From assembly GCA_015066785.1 (NCBI GenBank), contig SVNT01000007.1, positions 50,399-114,398 on the forward strand: 64,000 nucleotides of DNA, read 5' to 3'. Made by a program: the position numbers and the translations under genes. Source of the stretch: Ruminococcus sp. GTDB lineage: Bacteria; Bacillota; Clostridia; Oscillospirales; Ruminococcaceae. The notes under the pieces were generated by a model, which worked only from the letters and a program-made list of their open reading frames with translations, had not been told where the DNA came from and made no database searches. Below are positions 1 to 8,649 of this stretch, piece after piece; within the stretch, counting starts at the first letter, position 1, and each line of letters begins with the position of its first letter.

Positions 1-256
1 AACGCACGATAAGCGGCTGGGGCTCGGAATCGCTGATACAGCCTATTCCCATACAGCCCTTCATTTCATTTACATCTTTTTCGAACTTTGTTCTGAACGG
101 AGAATTTTCTATGTTGTGAATTGCTCTCTGAAAGCCGTCTTCACCACGGACTGCCATACCGCCTCGTCTTGTACCGAGGTGAGAATGATAGTCTACTCCG
201 AAGAAAAGTTCCGTCACGCAGTCGTACCTGGCAGCTACGCCGAATACTCCTCCCAT
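1..256 (-). CDS. PurF-like amidophosphoribosyltransferase, 5' part only (runs off left edge)
   Basis: The first 85 codons of a minus-strand gene are visible. The protein begins MGGVFGVAARYDCV and continues with HSHLGTRRGGMAV and IENSPFRTKFEKDV, the pattern of the N-terminal class II glutamine amidotransferase domain in PurF-type proteins of Clostridia and Bacteroidetes. PurF would transfer ammonia from glutamine to PRPP in the first step of purine synthesis. In classical PurF the mature protein starts with the nucleophile Cys in a CGVFGI-like context; here that context reads GGVFGV, so Gly replaces the Cys and the nearest Cys is residue 13. AAGGAG eight bases upstream fixes the ATG. It lies 50 bp behind purE on the same strand, so co-transcription is likely. 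The C-terminal phosphoribosyltransferase domain is outside the window, so activity cannot be judged. Confidence 0.75.
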   Translation of the reverse strand, partial: MGGVFGVAARYDCVTELFFGVDYHSHLGTRRGGMAVRGEDGFQRAIHNIENSPFRTKFEKDVNEMKGCMGIGCISDSEPQPLIVR

Positions 257-306
257 TTATACCACTCCTTTGGTTAATACGGTTTTTATATCATCCGAAG
301 ATGCAC

Positions 307-804
307 TTATATTTTAGCAACTTCGTCCTGAATTTTCTTGTCCTTTTCGATTACGCCCACCACCATATCATCTTTCATCTTGTGGAGCTTTTCAGCAATT
401 TCGGGGTCTGAAAGCGCAAGCATCTGTGCCGCAAGGATAGCCGCATTTCCCGCACCGTTGATAGCAACCGTCGCTACGGGGATACCTGTGGGCATCTGTA
501 CTGTCGCAAGAAGTGCGTCCATACCGTCAAGGCGTGAACCTGCAATCGGGATTGCGATTACGGGAAGGATCGTGTGTGCCGCAAGCACTCCTCCAAGATG
601 TGCCGCCATTCCCGCTGCGGCGATGATTATGCCAAAGCCGTTCTTTTCAGCGTTCTTTGAAAATTCAGCCGCCATATCGGGTGTTCTGTGTGCCGACATG
701 ATGTGCACTTCATACGGGATACCGAGCTTTTTCAGTTCAACGCAGGCATTCTTCACTACGGGGAAGTCGCTGTCGCTGCCCATAATAATTGCGATTTTCT
801 TCAT
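307..804 (-). CDS. purE: N5-carboxyaminoimidazole ribonucleotide mutase PurE (class I)
   Basis: This 165-residue protein has the length and motifs of class I PurE: MGSDSD near residues 8-13 (phosphate/substrate loop), SAHRTP around residues 37-42 with the catalytic His, and AAAGMAAHLGG near residue 63. PurE converts N5-CAIR to CAIR in de novo purine synthesis, as an octameric cytosolic enzyme. The start has GGAGG seven bases upstream. It is the first gene of a leftward operon that continues into the PurF-like gene, and it is preceded by a promoter and a structured leader with an intrinsic terminator, which suggests control by premature termination. Confidence 0.95.
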   Translation of the reverse strand: MKKIAIIMGSDSDFPVVKNACVELKKLGIPYEVHIMSAHRTPDMAAEFSKNAEKNGFGIIIAAAGMAAHLGGVLAAHTILPVIAIPIAGSRLDGMDALLATVQMPTGIPVATVAINGAGNAAILAAQMLALSDPEIAEKLHKMKDDMVVGVIEKDKKIQDEVAKI

Positions 805-992
805 AAAATACCTCCATACTCACAATGCTGTGATAATTTCCATTTTCTTATAAAATCAAAAATAGCTGCGACTATCTCGCAGCTATTTCGTGGTCGTAAC
901 CGTGTGAGTATGCACTTAACCCGTAAATTCCGTCACTGTATGAACAGAAACACGACATAGAATGCATAAGCTCACCCCACTCCCATAATAAT
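805..992 (-). ncRNA. Structured leader RNA ahead of purE (class not identified)
   Basis: About 190 transcribed bases lie between the promoter at 999-1027 and the purE start. The minus-strand RNA can form a long-range stem in which GTGAG and TATGCA near the 5' end pair with TGCATA and CTCAC some 60 bases later, an inner hairpin with CTGT/ACAG, and finally a strong terminator. That layout fits either a riboswitch/attenuator or a short independent RNA terminated before purE. I could not match it to the purine, ZTP (pfl), THF or preQ1 riboswitch consensus. 6S RNA is known next to pur genes in some bacteria (upstream of purK in cyanobacteria), but this element looks too short for a typical 6S RNA. 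Confidence 0.5.
852..888 (-). terminator. Intrinsic terminator/attenuator in the purE leader
   Basis: On the minus strand a 12-bp perfect stem (AAATAGCTGCGA with its complement) closes a GATAG loop and is followed by a T-rich run. It lies between the purE promoter and the purE ribosome site, so it would stop transcription before the gene unless opened. Confidence 0.8.
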
Positions 993-998
993 GTCTTA

Positions 999-1027
999 AT
1001 TATACTATATTATTGTAAATTTATCAA
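999..1027 (-). promoter_or_regulatory. Sigma-A type promoter for the purE leader
   Basis: TTGATA, 17 bases, TATAAT on the minus strand. The start point is expected near 992, about 190 bases before purE. Confidence 0.75.
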
Positions 1028-1042
1028 GCGTTTCACAAAAAA

Positions 1043-2251
1043 TTAACCTTTAAGGAATTCGCCCATCATCGAGGGGCCTTTTTCTATGAAATCGCCCGTC
1101 GCCTTTGCGGTTTTTTCGCTGAATCCCTCAACGCCTGAGTTTTTCACCGACTTCTGATAGATGAAGAACGGTACTGCATCGCTTACGTGAGTCTTGATTT
1201 CAAGCGGCGTCGGGTGGTCGGGACATACAAGAACCTTGTAATCGTCGTATTTTTCGAGTTCAGCAAGCACGGGGCCGAGAATTTTCTCGTCGATAAGTTC
1301 AATCGCTCTTATCTTGTTCTGTATTTCGCCACGGTGTCCGCATTCATCGGGAGCTTCAACGTGGATATAGACAAAATCCTGTCCTTTTGCGAATTCGTCG
1401 ATAGCAGCTTTTGCCTTACCCTCGAAATTGGTATCGATGTATCCTGTTGCGCCGTCAACGTCAACAACGCTCATTTCAGAGAACTTGCCTATTCCCTTGA
1501 GAAGATCAACAGCCGAAATCATCGACGCTTTCTTTCCGTACTTTGTCATAAAGGGTTCAAGCTGAGCTCTTCTGCCCTCTCCCCAGAGCCAGATTGAGTT
1601 TGCGGGGCGGAGACCCTTCGCCACTCTCTCCTTGTTCACGGGGTGATCTTTGAGAAGGTCATAGGACTTTACCATCATTTCGTAGAGTTTCTTGGTGTTC
1701 GGGTGAGTCGGGATATATTCCTTTATCGGCTTTCCCGTAATATCGTGCGGGGGTGTAAGTGTACCGATATCAAGTGTGCCGTTATTCCAGATAAGGCAGT
1801 GTCTGTAACTTACTCCGCTGTAATATGCAAATTCGTCGTTGTTGAGCTTTTCAGCAAGGTATTCAACAAGAACCTTAGCCTCTGCCGTGGAAATATCGTC
1901 TGCGCAGTAGTCAAGGATTGTCTTGTCCTCATAGTTTTCTTCGTCGGAAAGTGTAACAAGGTTACATCTGAACGATACATCGGTATCCTTCATATCTATG
2001 CCGATTGAACCTGCCTCCAGCGGAGAACGTCCCGTGTAGCATTCCGCAGGGTCATATCCGAGAACGGAAAGATTTGCGACATCACTTCCGGGCTTGAGTC
2101 CGTCGGCAACCGTCTTTACAAGTCCTACTCTTGCGTCCTTTGCCAGCTTGTCGATATTCGGTTTTTTTGCACACTCCATCGGAGTTTTTCCATCAAGTTC
2201 AGCAAGTGGCCAGTCTGCCATGCCATCGCATAATAATACCAGATATTTCAA
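1043..2251 (-). CDS. apgM: Cofactor-independent phosphoglycerate mutase, archaeal type
   Basis: The 402-residue protein belongs to the ApgM branch of the alkaline phosphatase superfamily, which interconverts 2- and 3-phosphoglycerate without 2,3-bisphosphoglycerate. Visible landmarks are LLCDGMAD at residues 6-13 with the metal-binding Asp9, and GSDVANLSVLGY from residue 55 with the likely nucleophile Ser56. Metal ligands toward the C-terminus are represented by EAPDECGH and CPDHPTP. The start is TTG at 2251: AGGGG lies eight bases upstream, the protein begins MKYLVLLCDG as family members do, and the only nearby ATG runs into a stop after three codons. It has its own promoter and looks monocistronic. 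Confidence 0.93.
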   Translation of the reverse strand: MKYLVLLCDGMADWPLAELDGKTPMECAKKPNIDKLAKDARVGLVKTVADGLKPGSDVANLSVLGYDPAECYTGRSPLEAGSIGIDMKDTDVSFRCNLVTLSDEENYEDKTILDYCADDISTAEAKVLVEYLAEKLNNDEFAYYSGVSYRHCLIWNNGTLDIGTLTPPHDITGKPIKEYIPTHPNTKKLYEMMVKSYDLLKDHPVNKERVAKGLRPANSIWLWGEGRRAQLEPFMTKYGKKASMISAVDLLKGIGKFSEMSVVDVDGATGYIDTNFEGKAKAAIDEFAKGQDFVYIHVEAPDECGHRGEIQNKIRAIELIDEKILGPVLAELEKYDDYKVLVCPDHPTPLEIKTHVSDAVPFFIYQKSVKNSGVEGFSEKTAKATGDFIEKGPSMMGEFLKG

Positions 2252-2291
2252 TATAACATCCCCTAAAAATAATAATTAAAATAACAAGATA

Positions 2292-2320
2292 ATTATATCA
2301 CAACACCCTTTGGATTTCAA
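2292..2320 (-). promoter_or_regulatory. Promoter of apgM
   Basis: TTGAAA, 17 bases, TATAAT on the minus strand, about 40 bases before the TTG start codon. Confidence 0.7.
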
Positions 2321-2343
2321 ATGATATTTTATACAAAACTTTA

Positions 2344-2372
2344 TTGTTTTAAAAAGAAAAATGTGGTATACT
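2344..2372 (+). promoter_or_regulatory. Promoter of the glycosyltransferase pair
   Basis: TTGTTT, 17 bases, TATACT on the plus strand, divergent from the apgM promoter. Confidence 0.6.
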
Positions 2373-2407
2373 TACAATGATTCAAATACCAAAAAGGAAA
2401 GATTGTT

Positions 2408-3268
2408 ATGGTTTCGATAATAATTGTAAATTACAACACAAAAAAACTCACCGCAGACTGTATACGCTCGGTGTTTGCCTCGACCTCTTCCGATTTTGAG
2501 ATAATCGTTGCCGACAACTCATCGGACAAACGGCAGGTATTGAGGACAAAACACCCGAAAATACGCATTGTACGCTGTATGAACCGTGGTTTCGGTCATG
2601 CCTGCAATGTTGCGTTGCGCTATGCCCGTGGAGAGCATATACTCCTGCTCAACTCCGACACCATTGTGCATAAGGGAGCTATCGACAAGCTCTGCCGATA
2701 CCTTGACGAAAACGACTCCGTCGGCGCTGTCGGAGGGAAAACGCTCCTTGCAGACGGCACTCTCGACCATAGCTGTAAGAGAGGTCTGCCGACACCTGTG
2801 GCAAGCCTTTTCTATATAACGGGACTGAGCAGACTTTTCCCGAAATCGAAGGTATTTTCCGCCTACCACAAAACATACCTCGACGAAAACGAAACACACC
2901 GTGTCGAAGTTCTTTCGGGGGCATTCATGCTCATACGCCGTGGAATAATGGAAAAACTCGACGGCTTCGACGAGAGCTTTTTCATGTACGGCGAGGATGT
3001 CGACCTCTGTCACCGTATCGCTCTCGACGGGTGGGAGATTGTATATCTTCCCGACGCCGTAATCACGCACCTCAAGGGGCAGAGCGGTCTTAAATCACGC
3101 AGTCCGAAGGTGATACTCCACTTCTACAAATCAATGTGGCTTTTCTACACCAAAAATCTTTCTGACAGATACAACATTTTCGTTGATGTTGCCGTTTATC
3201 TTGCAATTTCGGTGATGTATTCGCTGGCAACACTCAGGACTATTGCGGAGGGTATGAAAAATGGTTGA
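2408..3268 (+). CDS. Family 2 glycosyltransferase, rhamnosyltransferase-like
   Basis: The 286-residue protein opens directly with the GT-A fold: VSIIIVNYNTKKL (NYNT motif), IIVADNSSD (nucleotide binding), LLLNSDTIV (DXD-equivalent NSD) and FDESFFMYGEDVDLCHR, whose ED is the usual catalytic base region of family 2 enzymes. The arrangement resembles WbbL-type rhamnosyltransferases that add sugars to cell-wall or surface polysaccharides. A hydrophobic stretch near the C-terminus (about residues 255-275) may be a membrane anchor. It overlaps the next glycosyltransferase by eight bases, so the two are translationally coupled. Sugar donor and acceptor cannot be told from the sequence. Confidence 0.88.
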   Translation: MVSIIIVNYNTKKLTADCIRSVFASTSSDFEIIVADNSSDKRQVLRTKHPKIRIVRCMNRGFGHACNVALRYARGEHILLLNSDTIVHKGAIDKLCRYLDENDSVGAVGGKTLLADGTLDHSCKRGLPTPVASLFYITGLSRLFPKSKVFSAYHKTYLDENETHRVEVLSGAFMLIRRGIMEKLDGFDESFFMYGEDVDLCHRIALDGWEIVYLPDAVITHLKGQSGLKSRSPKVILHFYKSMWLFYTKNLSDRYNIFVDVAVYLAISVMYSLATLRTIAEGMKNG

Positions 3269-4163
3269 TATTCTTCTTGCGACATATAACGGCGGAAAAT
3301 TCCTCAGGGAGCAACTGTATTCCCTGTTCTCGCAGGATTTTTCCGACTTCCGCATAATCGCCCGTGATGACGGCTCCGATGACGGAACTGCCGATATTCT
3401 CGAAGAATTCCGCTCGCAGTTTTCCGACCGTATGAAGATTGTTCGTTCCGAAACGGAAAAACACTCCGCAAAGGACAATTTTGCCGAGCTTATGAAACAC
3501 TCCGACGCAGAGTATGTAATGCTGTGCGACCAGGACGATTTCTGGGACAGCGACAAGATTTCCGTTACTCTGGATGAGATGAAAAAGCACCCGTCGGATA
3601 TTCCCGTGCTTGTGCACACCGACCTTGCGGTAAGCGACGAAAATCTGAATGTAATTGCGCCCTCAATGAACGGAATGATGGGCTTTGACGCTGAAAACAT
3701 CACCCTTGAAAAGTTGCTTGTATACAACTGTGTTACAGGCTGTACGCTGATGATGAACAAAGCACTCTGCGACATTGCAAAGAATATGCCCGACGAGGCT
3801 GTAATCCACGACTGGTGGATTGCACTCTGTGCTATGACATTCGGAAAAATCGTTTATATCGACCGCCCGACTATGCTTTACCGTCAGCACGGCGGGAATG
3901 TCGTCGGGGCACGGAGGAAAACCCTGAAATCCGCATTTTCGGAGGGAGAAAAACTCCACCGCAGTCTTGCAGACGGATACCGTCAGGCAGAGGCGCTCAT
4001 CAGGAATTTCAGGGGTGAAATTCCTGCCGATAAGCTGAAAATAATCCGTGGCTACGCAATTTTTCCCAAACTCAATAAATTCGAGCGTGCGGTTGCGCTG
4101 ACACGTTTCGGATACACGAAAAGCTCCGCAATAAAAACAATCGGACAGATAATATTTTCATAG
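3261..4163 (+). CDS. Family 2 glycosyltransferase
   Basis: This 300-residue protein begins MVDILLATYNGGKFLREQL, followed by IIARDDGSDDGT, the D/E-rich nucleotide-sugar motif, and VMLCDQDDFW, the acceptor-side QDD motif; VIHDWWIAL is typical of rhamnosyl- and related transferases of the WcaA/RfbF kind. It is predicted cytosolic or membrane-associated, building a surface glycan. The start overlaps the preceding gene and a shared bidirectional terminator follows, so the pair forms a two-gene operon. Confidence 0.87.
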   Translation: MVDILLATYNGGKFLREQLYSLFSQDFSDFRIIARDDGSDDGTADILEEFRSQFSDRMKIVRSETEKHSAKDNFAELMKHSDAEYVMLCDQDDFWDSDKISVTLDEMKKHPSDIPVLVHTDLAVSDENLNVIAPSMNGMMGFDAENITLEKLLVYNCVTGCTLMMNKALCDIAKNMPDEAVIHDWWIALCAMTFGKIVYIDRPTMLYRQHGGNVVGARRKTLKSAFSEGEKLHRSLADGYRQAEALIRNFRGEIPADKLKIIRGYAIFPKLNKFERAVALTRFGYTKSSAIKTIGQIIFS

Positions 4164-4164
4164 A

Positions 4165-4202
4165 AAAAACCGTAAAAGGCGTTATACCTTTTACGGTTTT
4201 AT
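4165..4202. terminator. Bidirectional terminator between convergent operons
   Basis: A perfect hairpin (AAAACCGTAAAAGG with its complement around a 7-base loop) with A-rich left and T-rich right flanks, so it can serve both the plus-strand glycosyltransferase pair and the minus-strand operon ending at 4204. Confidence 0.85.
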
Positions 4203-4203
4203 T

Positions 4204-6354
4204 TTATCTTTTCTTTTTAATACCCTTTTTAACCTGCTTGTAGCATTCCCTTGCGAGAGAGATTTCCTCTTTCGTGGGGAGTATCTTGCCGTAACACGCC
4301 TTTTCGGTAAGTGATGTCGCCGCAGAAATATCCACGCCGATGAGCTCCGAGGCTTTACCGCAAAGCTCCACGGGAGTCAGCGGTCTGTAATCAAAGCTGT
4401 ATTTTTTGCCGAGGAGTTTTCCGATGCGGACATATATCATCACCGACGCTTTCGTTCTGTCGGAAGTACCTGTTCTTATAAGGAAAATCCACTCCACAAT
4501 GAATGGGAAGATGATCACAAGCACCGCCGCAAAAAGAACAGCAACGACAGCAACAACAACTGTTGTTCGGATTGTCTTTGCGTCGATAACAGCAGCCGCC
4601 TCCCCCTCACCGAGTTCATCCGACGGAGGAGTAGCGTCAAAGGTCATCCATCCGTAACCCGAAATGTACACCTCGCAGAAAGCGTGTGCGTGCTCGTCAC
4701 GGACAACGTAAAATCCGGGCTCAAGCTCTTCGGTGCAGTTGAAGCCTTCGGTGTATCTTGCAGGCAGACCGCACTCCCTCGCCAAGAGAGTCATAGCTGT
4801 TGCGTAATCGACGCAAAGCCCCGTCTTATCCTCGAAGATGAATGTTTCGATGTCGGAGTCTGTCGGCTCGTAGCCTATCATATATGTGTACTCTCCGCTA
4901 CGGAAATAATCACGGATAGCAACCGCCTTTTCGTAGTCGGAATAACAGCCTTCGGTTATCTCTGCCGCAAGCAAGGACATTCTTGCCGATTGCGGCTGAT
5001 AGGTCGAGTCGTAGTACTCATAGGCTTCATAAAGGTCTCCCCTGAAATTTTTCACCGTCTGAAAAGCCGAATCATACATGTTCAGATTGTCGCAGACATC
5101 CTCCCAGCTTTCTCTGCTGTACTGCGAAACAAATCTGTCCACTCCGCTATGGATATCTGTATTCTGCGAGTAATAATAAACCTTGTATTTGTACTCATGA
5201 AGTGCGGCATTACCGATAAAAACATCGCCGTGTCCGCTTCTGTAAGGGGTAAAGTTGTTTCCCTCTGTACCCTTTATTTCGTATGTTCTGTTTGTTGTGA
5301 GAATATATCTCGTCATATATTCATTCGGGGTTATATATGCCGTTTTTTTATTGTCCGTCTGTTCAGGGAGATACGGAATATATTCACGCAAATCCTCGTT
5401 TTCACGAATTGCTCCGTCAGCGGCCTCAATAAATCTGTTGATATCGAGTCTTGCTTCATCCTCCCAGTCGTCGTAACCGTACTCGTAATACTCCTTGTCG
5501 ATTGCCCACTTTCTGTCGCCCGAATATGTGTCGTAGGACTGTATTTTCAGAAGCAGAGGTTCCTCCGCACTGACATAGAAGAAAATCTGTCCCGTGGGAT
5601 TACTGCCGAAATTACTTCCGAGGGATTCGGTGTAGAATTCGCCTATGCTGTCACGTCCGCCCTCTACGCCCATTTCAAGCGACTCGATAAAATCGTCGAG
5701 CTTCTGCCGCAGAGGAGTGACTTCAACCTTCGGGAAAATCATCGCTACAACAAGCACCGCAAACACGAATGTTCCTGCAGCGAGAATGTAGCTCCTGTCC
5801 ATAACGGTAACGACATTTTTATCGGACATCTGCCTCTGATGTATCATCAGTCCGAAGAAAATCGCAAGCACCAACGCAATATAAATCAGCGAAGGATTTT
5901 CATATCGTTTTGCATAGATTGCAAACGGTACTATCATACACAGCAGTACCGCCGCACTTCTGTATATAATCTGCGTGAAATAAAAAAGCACCGACGCAAA
6001 GAAGAATGAAAATCCGAAAAATACAAGAAGTGTATACGGCAGGAAGTATGTGCTTGCGTCCTGCGCACCGTAAAACCACTCTGTAAAAACAAGTGGAGCT
6101 CTTCCAAGGAACGACATTGCCAGCAGCGACAGCATTCCGAAGAGAAAGAATAACAGCACGACGACATAAAACAATCCGCCGACATATTTGAAACGCTTGA
6201 AAAATCCGAATATCACGAACAACACCGTCATAATCAGCGCCGCACCGATAAAGGAAGCTACAACATATTCGGGGTTATATATATCGATTATCATTGTCAC
6301 CAGCATTGCACCGAGAAGTATCGGAAATGCCGTCTTTTTAAAAAAATTAATCAT
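4204..6354 (-). CDS. Membrane-bound transglutaminase-like protein
   Basis: The 716-residue protein has about seven membrane segments in the first 215 residues, a large extracytoplasmic part, a transglutaminase core at roughly residues 475-580, another membrane segment near 600-625, and a basic cytoplasmic tail. The catalytic triad is visible: Cys in TGLCVDYATA (about 511), His in EHAHAFCEVY (about 555) and Asp in TFDATPP (about 573). This is the TgpA-like member of the conserved MoxR/DUF58/transglutaminase set, third in a leftward operon here. In other bacteria the set is linked to envelope function and stress, but the substrate is generally unknown. The gap to the DUF58 gene is 25 bp. Confidence 0.88.
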   Translation of the reverse strand: MINFFKKTAFPILLGAMLVTMIIDIYNPEYVVASFIGAALIMTVLFVIFGFFKRFKYVGGLFYVVVLLFFLFGMLSLLAMSFLGRAPLVFTEWFYGAQDASTYFLPYTLLVFFGFSFFFASVLFYFTQIIYRSAAVLLCMIVPFAIYAKRYENPSLIYIALVLAIFFGLMIHQRQMSDKNVVTVMDRSYILAAGTFVFAVLVVAMIFPKVEVTPLRQKLDDFIESLEMGVEGGRDSIGEFYTESLGSNFGSNPTGQIFFYVSAEEPLLLKIQSYDTYSGDRKWAIDKEYYEYGYDDWEDEARLDINRFIEAADGAIRENEDLREYIPYLPEQTDNKKTAYITPNEYMTRYILTTNRTYEIKGTEGNNFTPYRSGHGDVFIGNAALHEYKYKVYYYSQNTDIHSGVDRFVSQYSRESWEDVCDNLNMYDSAFQTVKNFRGDLYEAYEYYDSTYQPQSARMSLLAAEITEGCYSDYEKAVAIRDYFRSGEYTYMIGYEPTDSDIETFIFEDKTGLCVDYATAMTLLARECGLPARYTEGFNCTEELEPGFYVVRDEHAHAFCEVYISGYGWMTFDATPPSDELGEGEAAAVIDAKTIRTTVVVAVVAVLFAAVLVIIFPFIVEWIFLIRTGTSDRTKASVMIYVRIGKLLGKKYSFDYRPLTPVELCGKASELIGVDISAATSLTEKACYGKILPTKEEISLARECYKQVKKGIKKKR

Positions 6355-6379
6355 ATCAAATCCAAAATCTCCGATACCG

Positions 6380-7567
6380 TCAGTTTAAATACTCAAAATT
6401 ATAGTTATCGCCTATGAGCCACATATTTTTCGCACTTATGCCGACAGGCTCAGCAACGACAACAAAGCACTCTGTCCCCTTGCTTTCAAGCGAAGATATT
6501 TCCGCCATCAGTTCTTCGTCGGGAGAGTTTGTGAACACCGTAACTGCGGCGGCTTTCGTTTCGCCGCTTATCAGTTCTTCGGGAAGTCTCGGAGGAAGTC
6601 CGATACTACCCTTTCCGTGAAATTTCGCTCTTGCAAAATCATACTGCAGTTCATATATATTTTCTACATTCTTGACATTCATTCTGCTCCACGAATTCTT
6701 CAGCGTGCGGTAAAATACAAGGTCTTTTCCGAGCTTGACAAGAATTGACGAGAAAGCGAGAAATCCCTCGATAAGATGCTCCTCGGCAAATATTCCGTCT
6801 TCGGAAGAATTTCCGACATAGTCAAGAACTGCATACTGTTTTGCGTCGGCAACACCTTCGTCGAGGCGCACCATCAGCTTGTCCTGCTTTGATGACAGCT
6901 TCCAGTTGATACGTTTTATCTGGTCGCCGGGAACATACTCACGATGCTCGTAACCGGGAACTCCGCTTACGGCACGGGTCATATCCTCAACCTCCTCGCT
7001 TTCCTCGGAGGCGGCAACAGCACTTACATTCTGTATCAGTGCATTTTTCAGTGTGGTGTCGGGAATATTCGGGAGTACGCCTATCCTTGCGGAGTATTCG
7101 GCAAGTCCCTTTTCTTCATACAGCACGATGGTTTTCAGCCCCATATAATCGGTCATGACAACCGACTGTATTCCCGCAACGCCTTCTCCGCAGACAACGC
7201 CCATTACCTTCTTGGATATAACCCTGTCCGCCTTCGGAGCGAATGCGAGCTTGTACTCATTGGTATCAGTCTCAAGATGCTTATCGGTGTACAGCTTTAT
7301 CTGTATGAACGGAGTTGGCAGTACGGAAGTCGACCTGAATTCCGCAACTATTTCAGCATTCTGCCCTTTTGCGAGAGTTTCCGCTGTCATCCTGACACCG
7401 AACGAAATCCTGCTTTTTGCATACATGAGCATACCGTAGGAAACCAACGGCGCTACCGCAAATGCAATAAGGATAAACATTCCCGCCCTGCCGTCAAGAA
7501 AGACAAGATACGCCACTGCAAGCAGAAGACAGAGCAGATACTCCATTCTTGCTTTGATGTTACGCAT
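6380..7567 (-). CDS. DUF58 family membrane protein
   Basis: A 395-residue protein with two N-terminal hydrophobic segments (about residues 9-50) followed by a long extramembrane part. The DUF58 signature is clear at about residues 206-232: GYEHREYVPGDQIKRINWKL, then SSKQDKLMVR. The C-terminal portion contains a von Willebrand A-like region typical of partners of MoxR AAA+ ATPases. It sits between the MoxR gene (nine bases upstream) and the transglutaminase-like gene, the standard order for this operon. The molecular role is probably as substrate or adaptor of the MoxR chaperone, by analogy. Confidence 0.87.
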   Translation of the reverse strand: MRNIKARMEYLLCLLLAVAYLVFLDGRAGMFILIAFAVAPLVSYGMLMYAKSRISFGVRMTAETLAKGQNAEIVAEFRSTSVLPTPFIQIKLYTDKHLETDTNEYKLAFAPKADRVISKKVMGVVCGEGVAGIQSVVMTDYMGLKTIVLYEEKGLAEYSARIGVLPNIPDTTLKNALIQNVSAVAASEESEEVEDMTRAVSGVPGYEHREYVPGDQIKRINWKLSSKQDKLMVRLDEGVADAKQYAVLDYVGNSSEDGIFAEEHLIEGFLAFSSILVKLGKDLVFYRTLKNSWSRMNVKNVENIYELQYDFARAKFHGKGSIGLPPRLPEELISGETKAAAVTVFTNSPDEELMAEISSLESKGTECFVVVAEPVGISAKNMWLIGDNYNFEYLN

Positions 7568-7576
7568 AAATCCGTC

Positions 7577-8509
7577 CTATTCCGTCAGCGGTACGCCGAC
7601 TGTTGTCATAAGCGATGCAATGTAGTTCTGCTGTGTTCCGTATGTTGCCTTGCCCTTCTGCGTCATAATGATACGGTGTGAAAGCACGGGCACTGCAAGT
7701 CTTTTTATATCGTCGGGAGTAACATAGTCCCTGCCGCAGATGAAAGCGTACGCCTTCGCCGCCTTGTGAAGCGATATGCTTCCTCTGGGGCTGACGCCGA
7801 GCTTTACCTCATCGGTTGTTCTCGTTGCCTTCACTATGCGGAGTATATACTCCTTGATTTCGGGGGATACCATAACCTTTTTCGCCTGCTCCTGAAGGTC
7901 TATGATGTCGTCCGTTGAAAGCACGGGAGAGATATTCTTTATCGGGTTTTCATTCTCGTTTCTGTCGAGGATTTCAATTTCCTCCGCCTCGCTCGGATAA
8001 CCCATGGAAATACGCATAAGAAATCTGTCCATCTGCGCCTCGGGAAGATGATATGTTCCGTAGGTTTCGACGGGGTTCTGGGTAGCAAGCGTCATAAACG
8101 GCTTCGGCAATGCTCTCGTCTGACCGTCAAGGCTTATCTGGAATTCTTCCATTACCTCAAGAAGACTCGACTGTGCCTTTGCGGAGGCACGGTTTATTTC
8201 GTCAGCAAGGAGGAAGTTGCACATTGCGGCGCCGTCACGGTACTCAAACTCTCCCGTTTCACGATTAATCATAGAAAAGCCCACAATATCCGACGGCATA
8301 ATGTCGGGGGTGAGCTGTATACGGTTGAACTTTCCGTTCACCGATTTTGCAAGCGCCGCCACAAGCTGCGTCTTACCCACTCCGGGAACATCCTCGATGA
8401 GAATATGTCCTCCCGAAATAAGTGCCGCCGCAACCTGTACGATGACATCGTGCTTTCCCACGATAACTTTTTCTATATTTCCGATAAGTGCCTGTACCTT
8501 TTCGTTCAT
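7577..8509 (-). CDS. MoxR family AAA+ ATPase
   Basis: The protein (310 residues from the preferred ATG) has Walker A DVPGVGKTQ near residue 40, Walker B LLADEINRA around 105, sensor 1 TLATQNPVE and the GVSPRGSISL sensor 2 region. MoxR ATPases act as chaperones that mature partner complexes, here most likely the DUF58 and transglutaminase-like proteins encoded behind it. A TTG three codons upstream (8518) is also possible, but the AGAAAGG site is only about two bases from it, so the ATG at 8509 is better spaced. The promoter at 8551-8579 drives the operon. Confidence 0.9.
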   Translation of the reverse strand: MNEKVQALIGNIEKVIVGKHDVIVQVAAALISGGHILIEDVPGVGKTQLVAALAKSVNGKFNRIQLTPDIMPSDIVGFSMINRETGEFEYRDGAAMCNFLLADEINRASAKAQSSLLEVMEEFQISLDGQTRALPKPFMTLATQNPVETYGTYHLPEAQMDRFLMRISMGYPSEAEEIEILDRNENENPIKNISPVLSTDDIIDLQEQAKKVMVSPEIKEYILRIVKATRTTDEVKLGVSPRGSISLHKAAKAYAFICGRDYVTPDDIKRLAVPVLSHRIIMTQKGKATYGTQQNYIASLMTTVGVPLTE

Positions 8510-8550
8510 TTTTATCAAAGCCTTTCTTATAAAATAATTACCCGATTTAA

Positions 8551-8579
8551 TTTATAGCATATTTTACTGTATAAGTCAA
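8551..8579 (-). promoter_or_regulatory. Promoter of the MoxR operon
   Basis: TTGACT, 17 bases, TATAAA on the minus strand, about 40 bases before the MoxR start. Confidence 0.7.
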
Positions 8580-8649
8580 TTATCCGCCTGCATATTTTTA
8601 CCTTTTTGTGTCAAGAATATCCTCAGCATAACAGAAAGGGAGCATTTTT

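Noticed and set aside
805..1000. Purine or ZTP riboswitch upstream of purE
   Set aside because: The conserved core sequences of those classes could not be found in the leader, although the terminator layout fits a switch in general.
8590..8649. Sigma-F promoter for spoIIR
   Set aside because: Only a poor match (GCATA with a degraded -10) could be found, so it was not listed as a feature.
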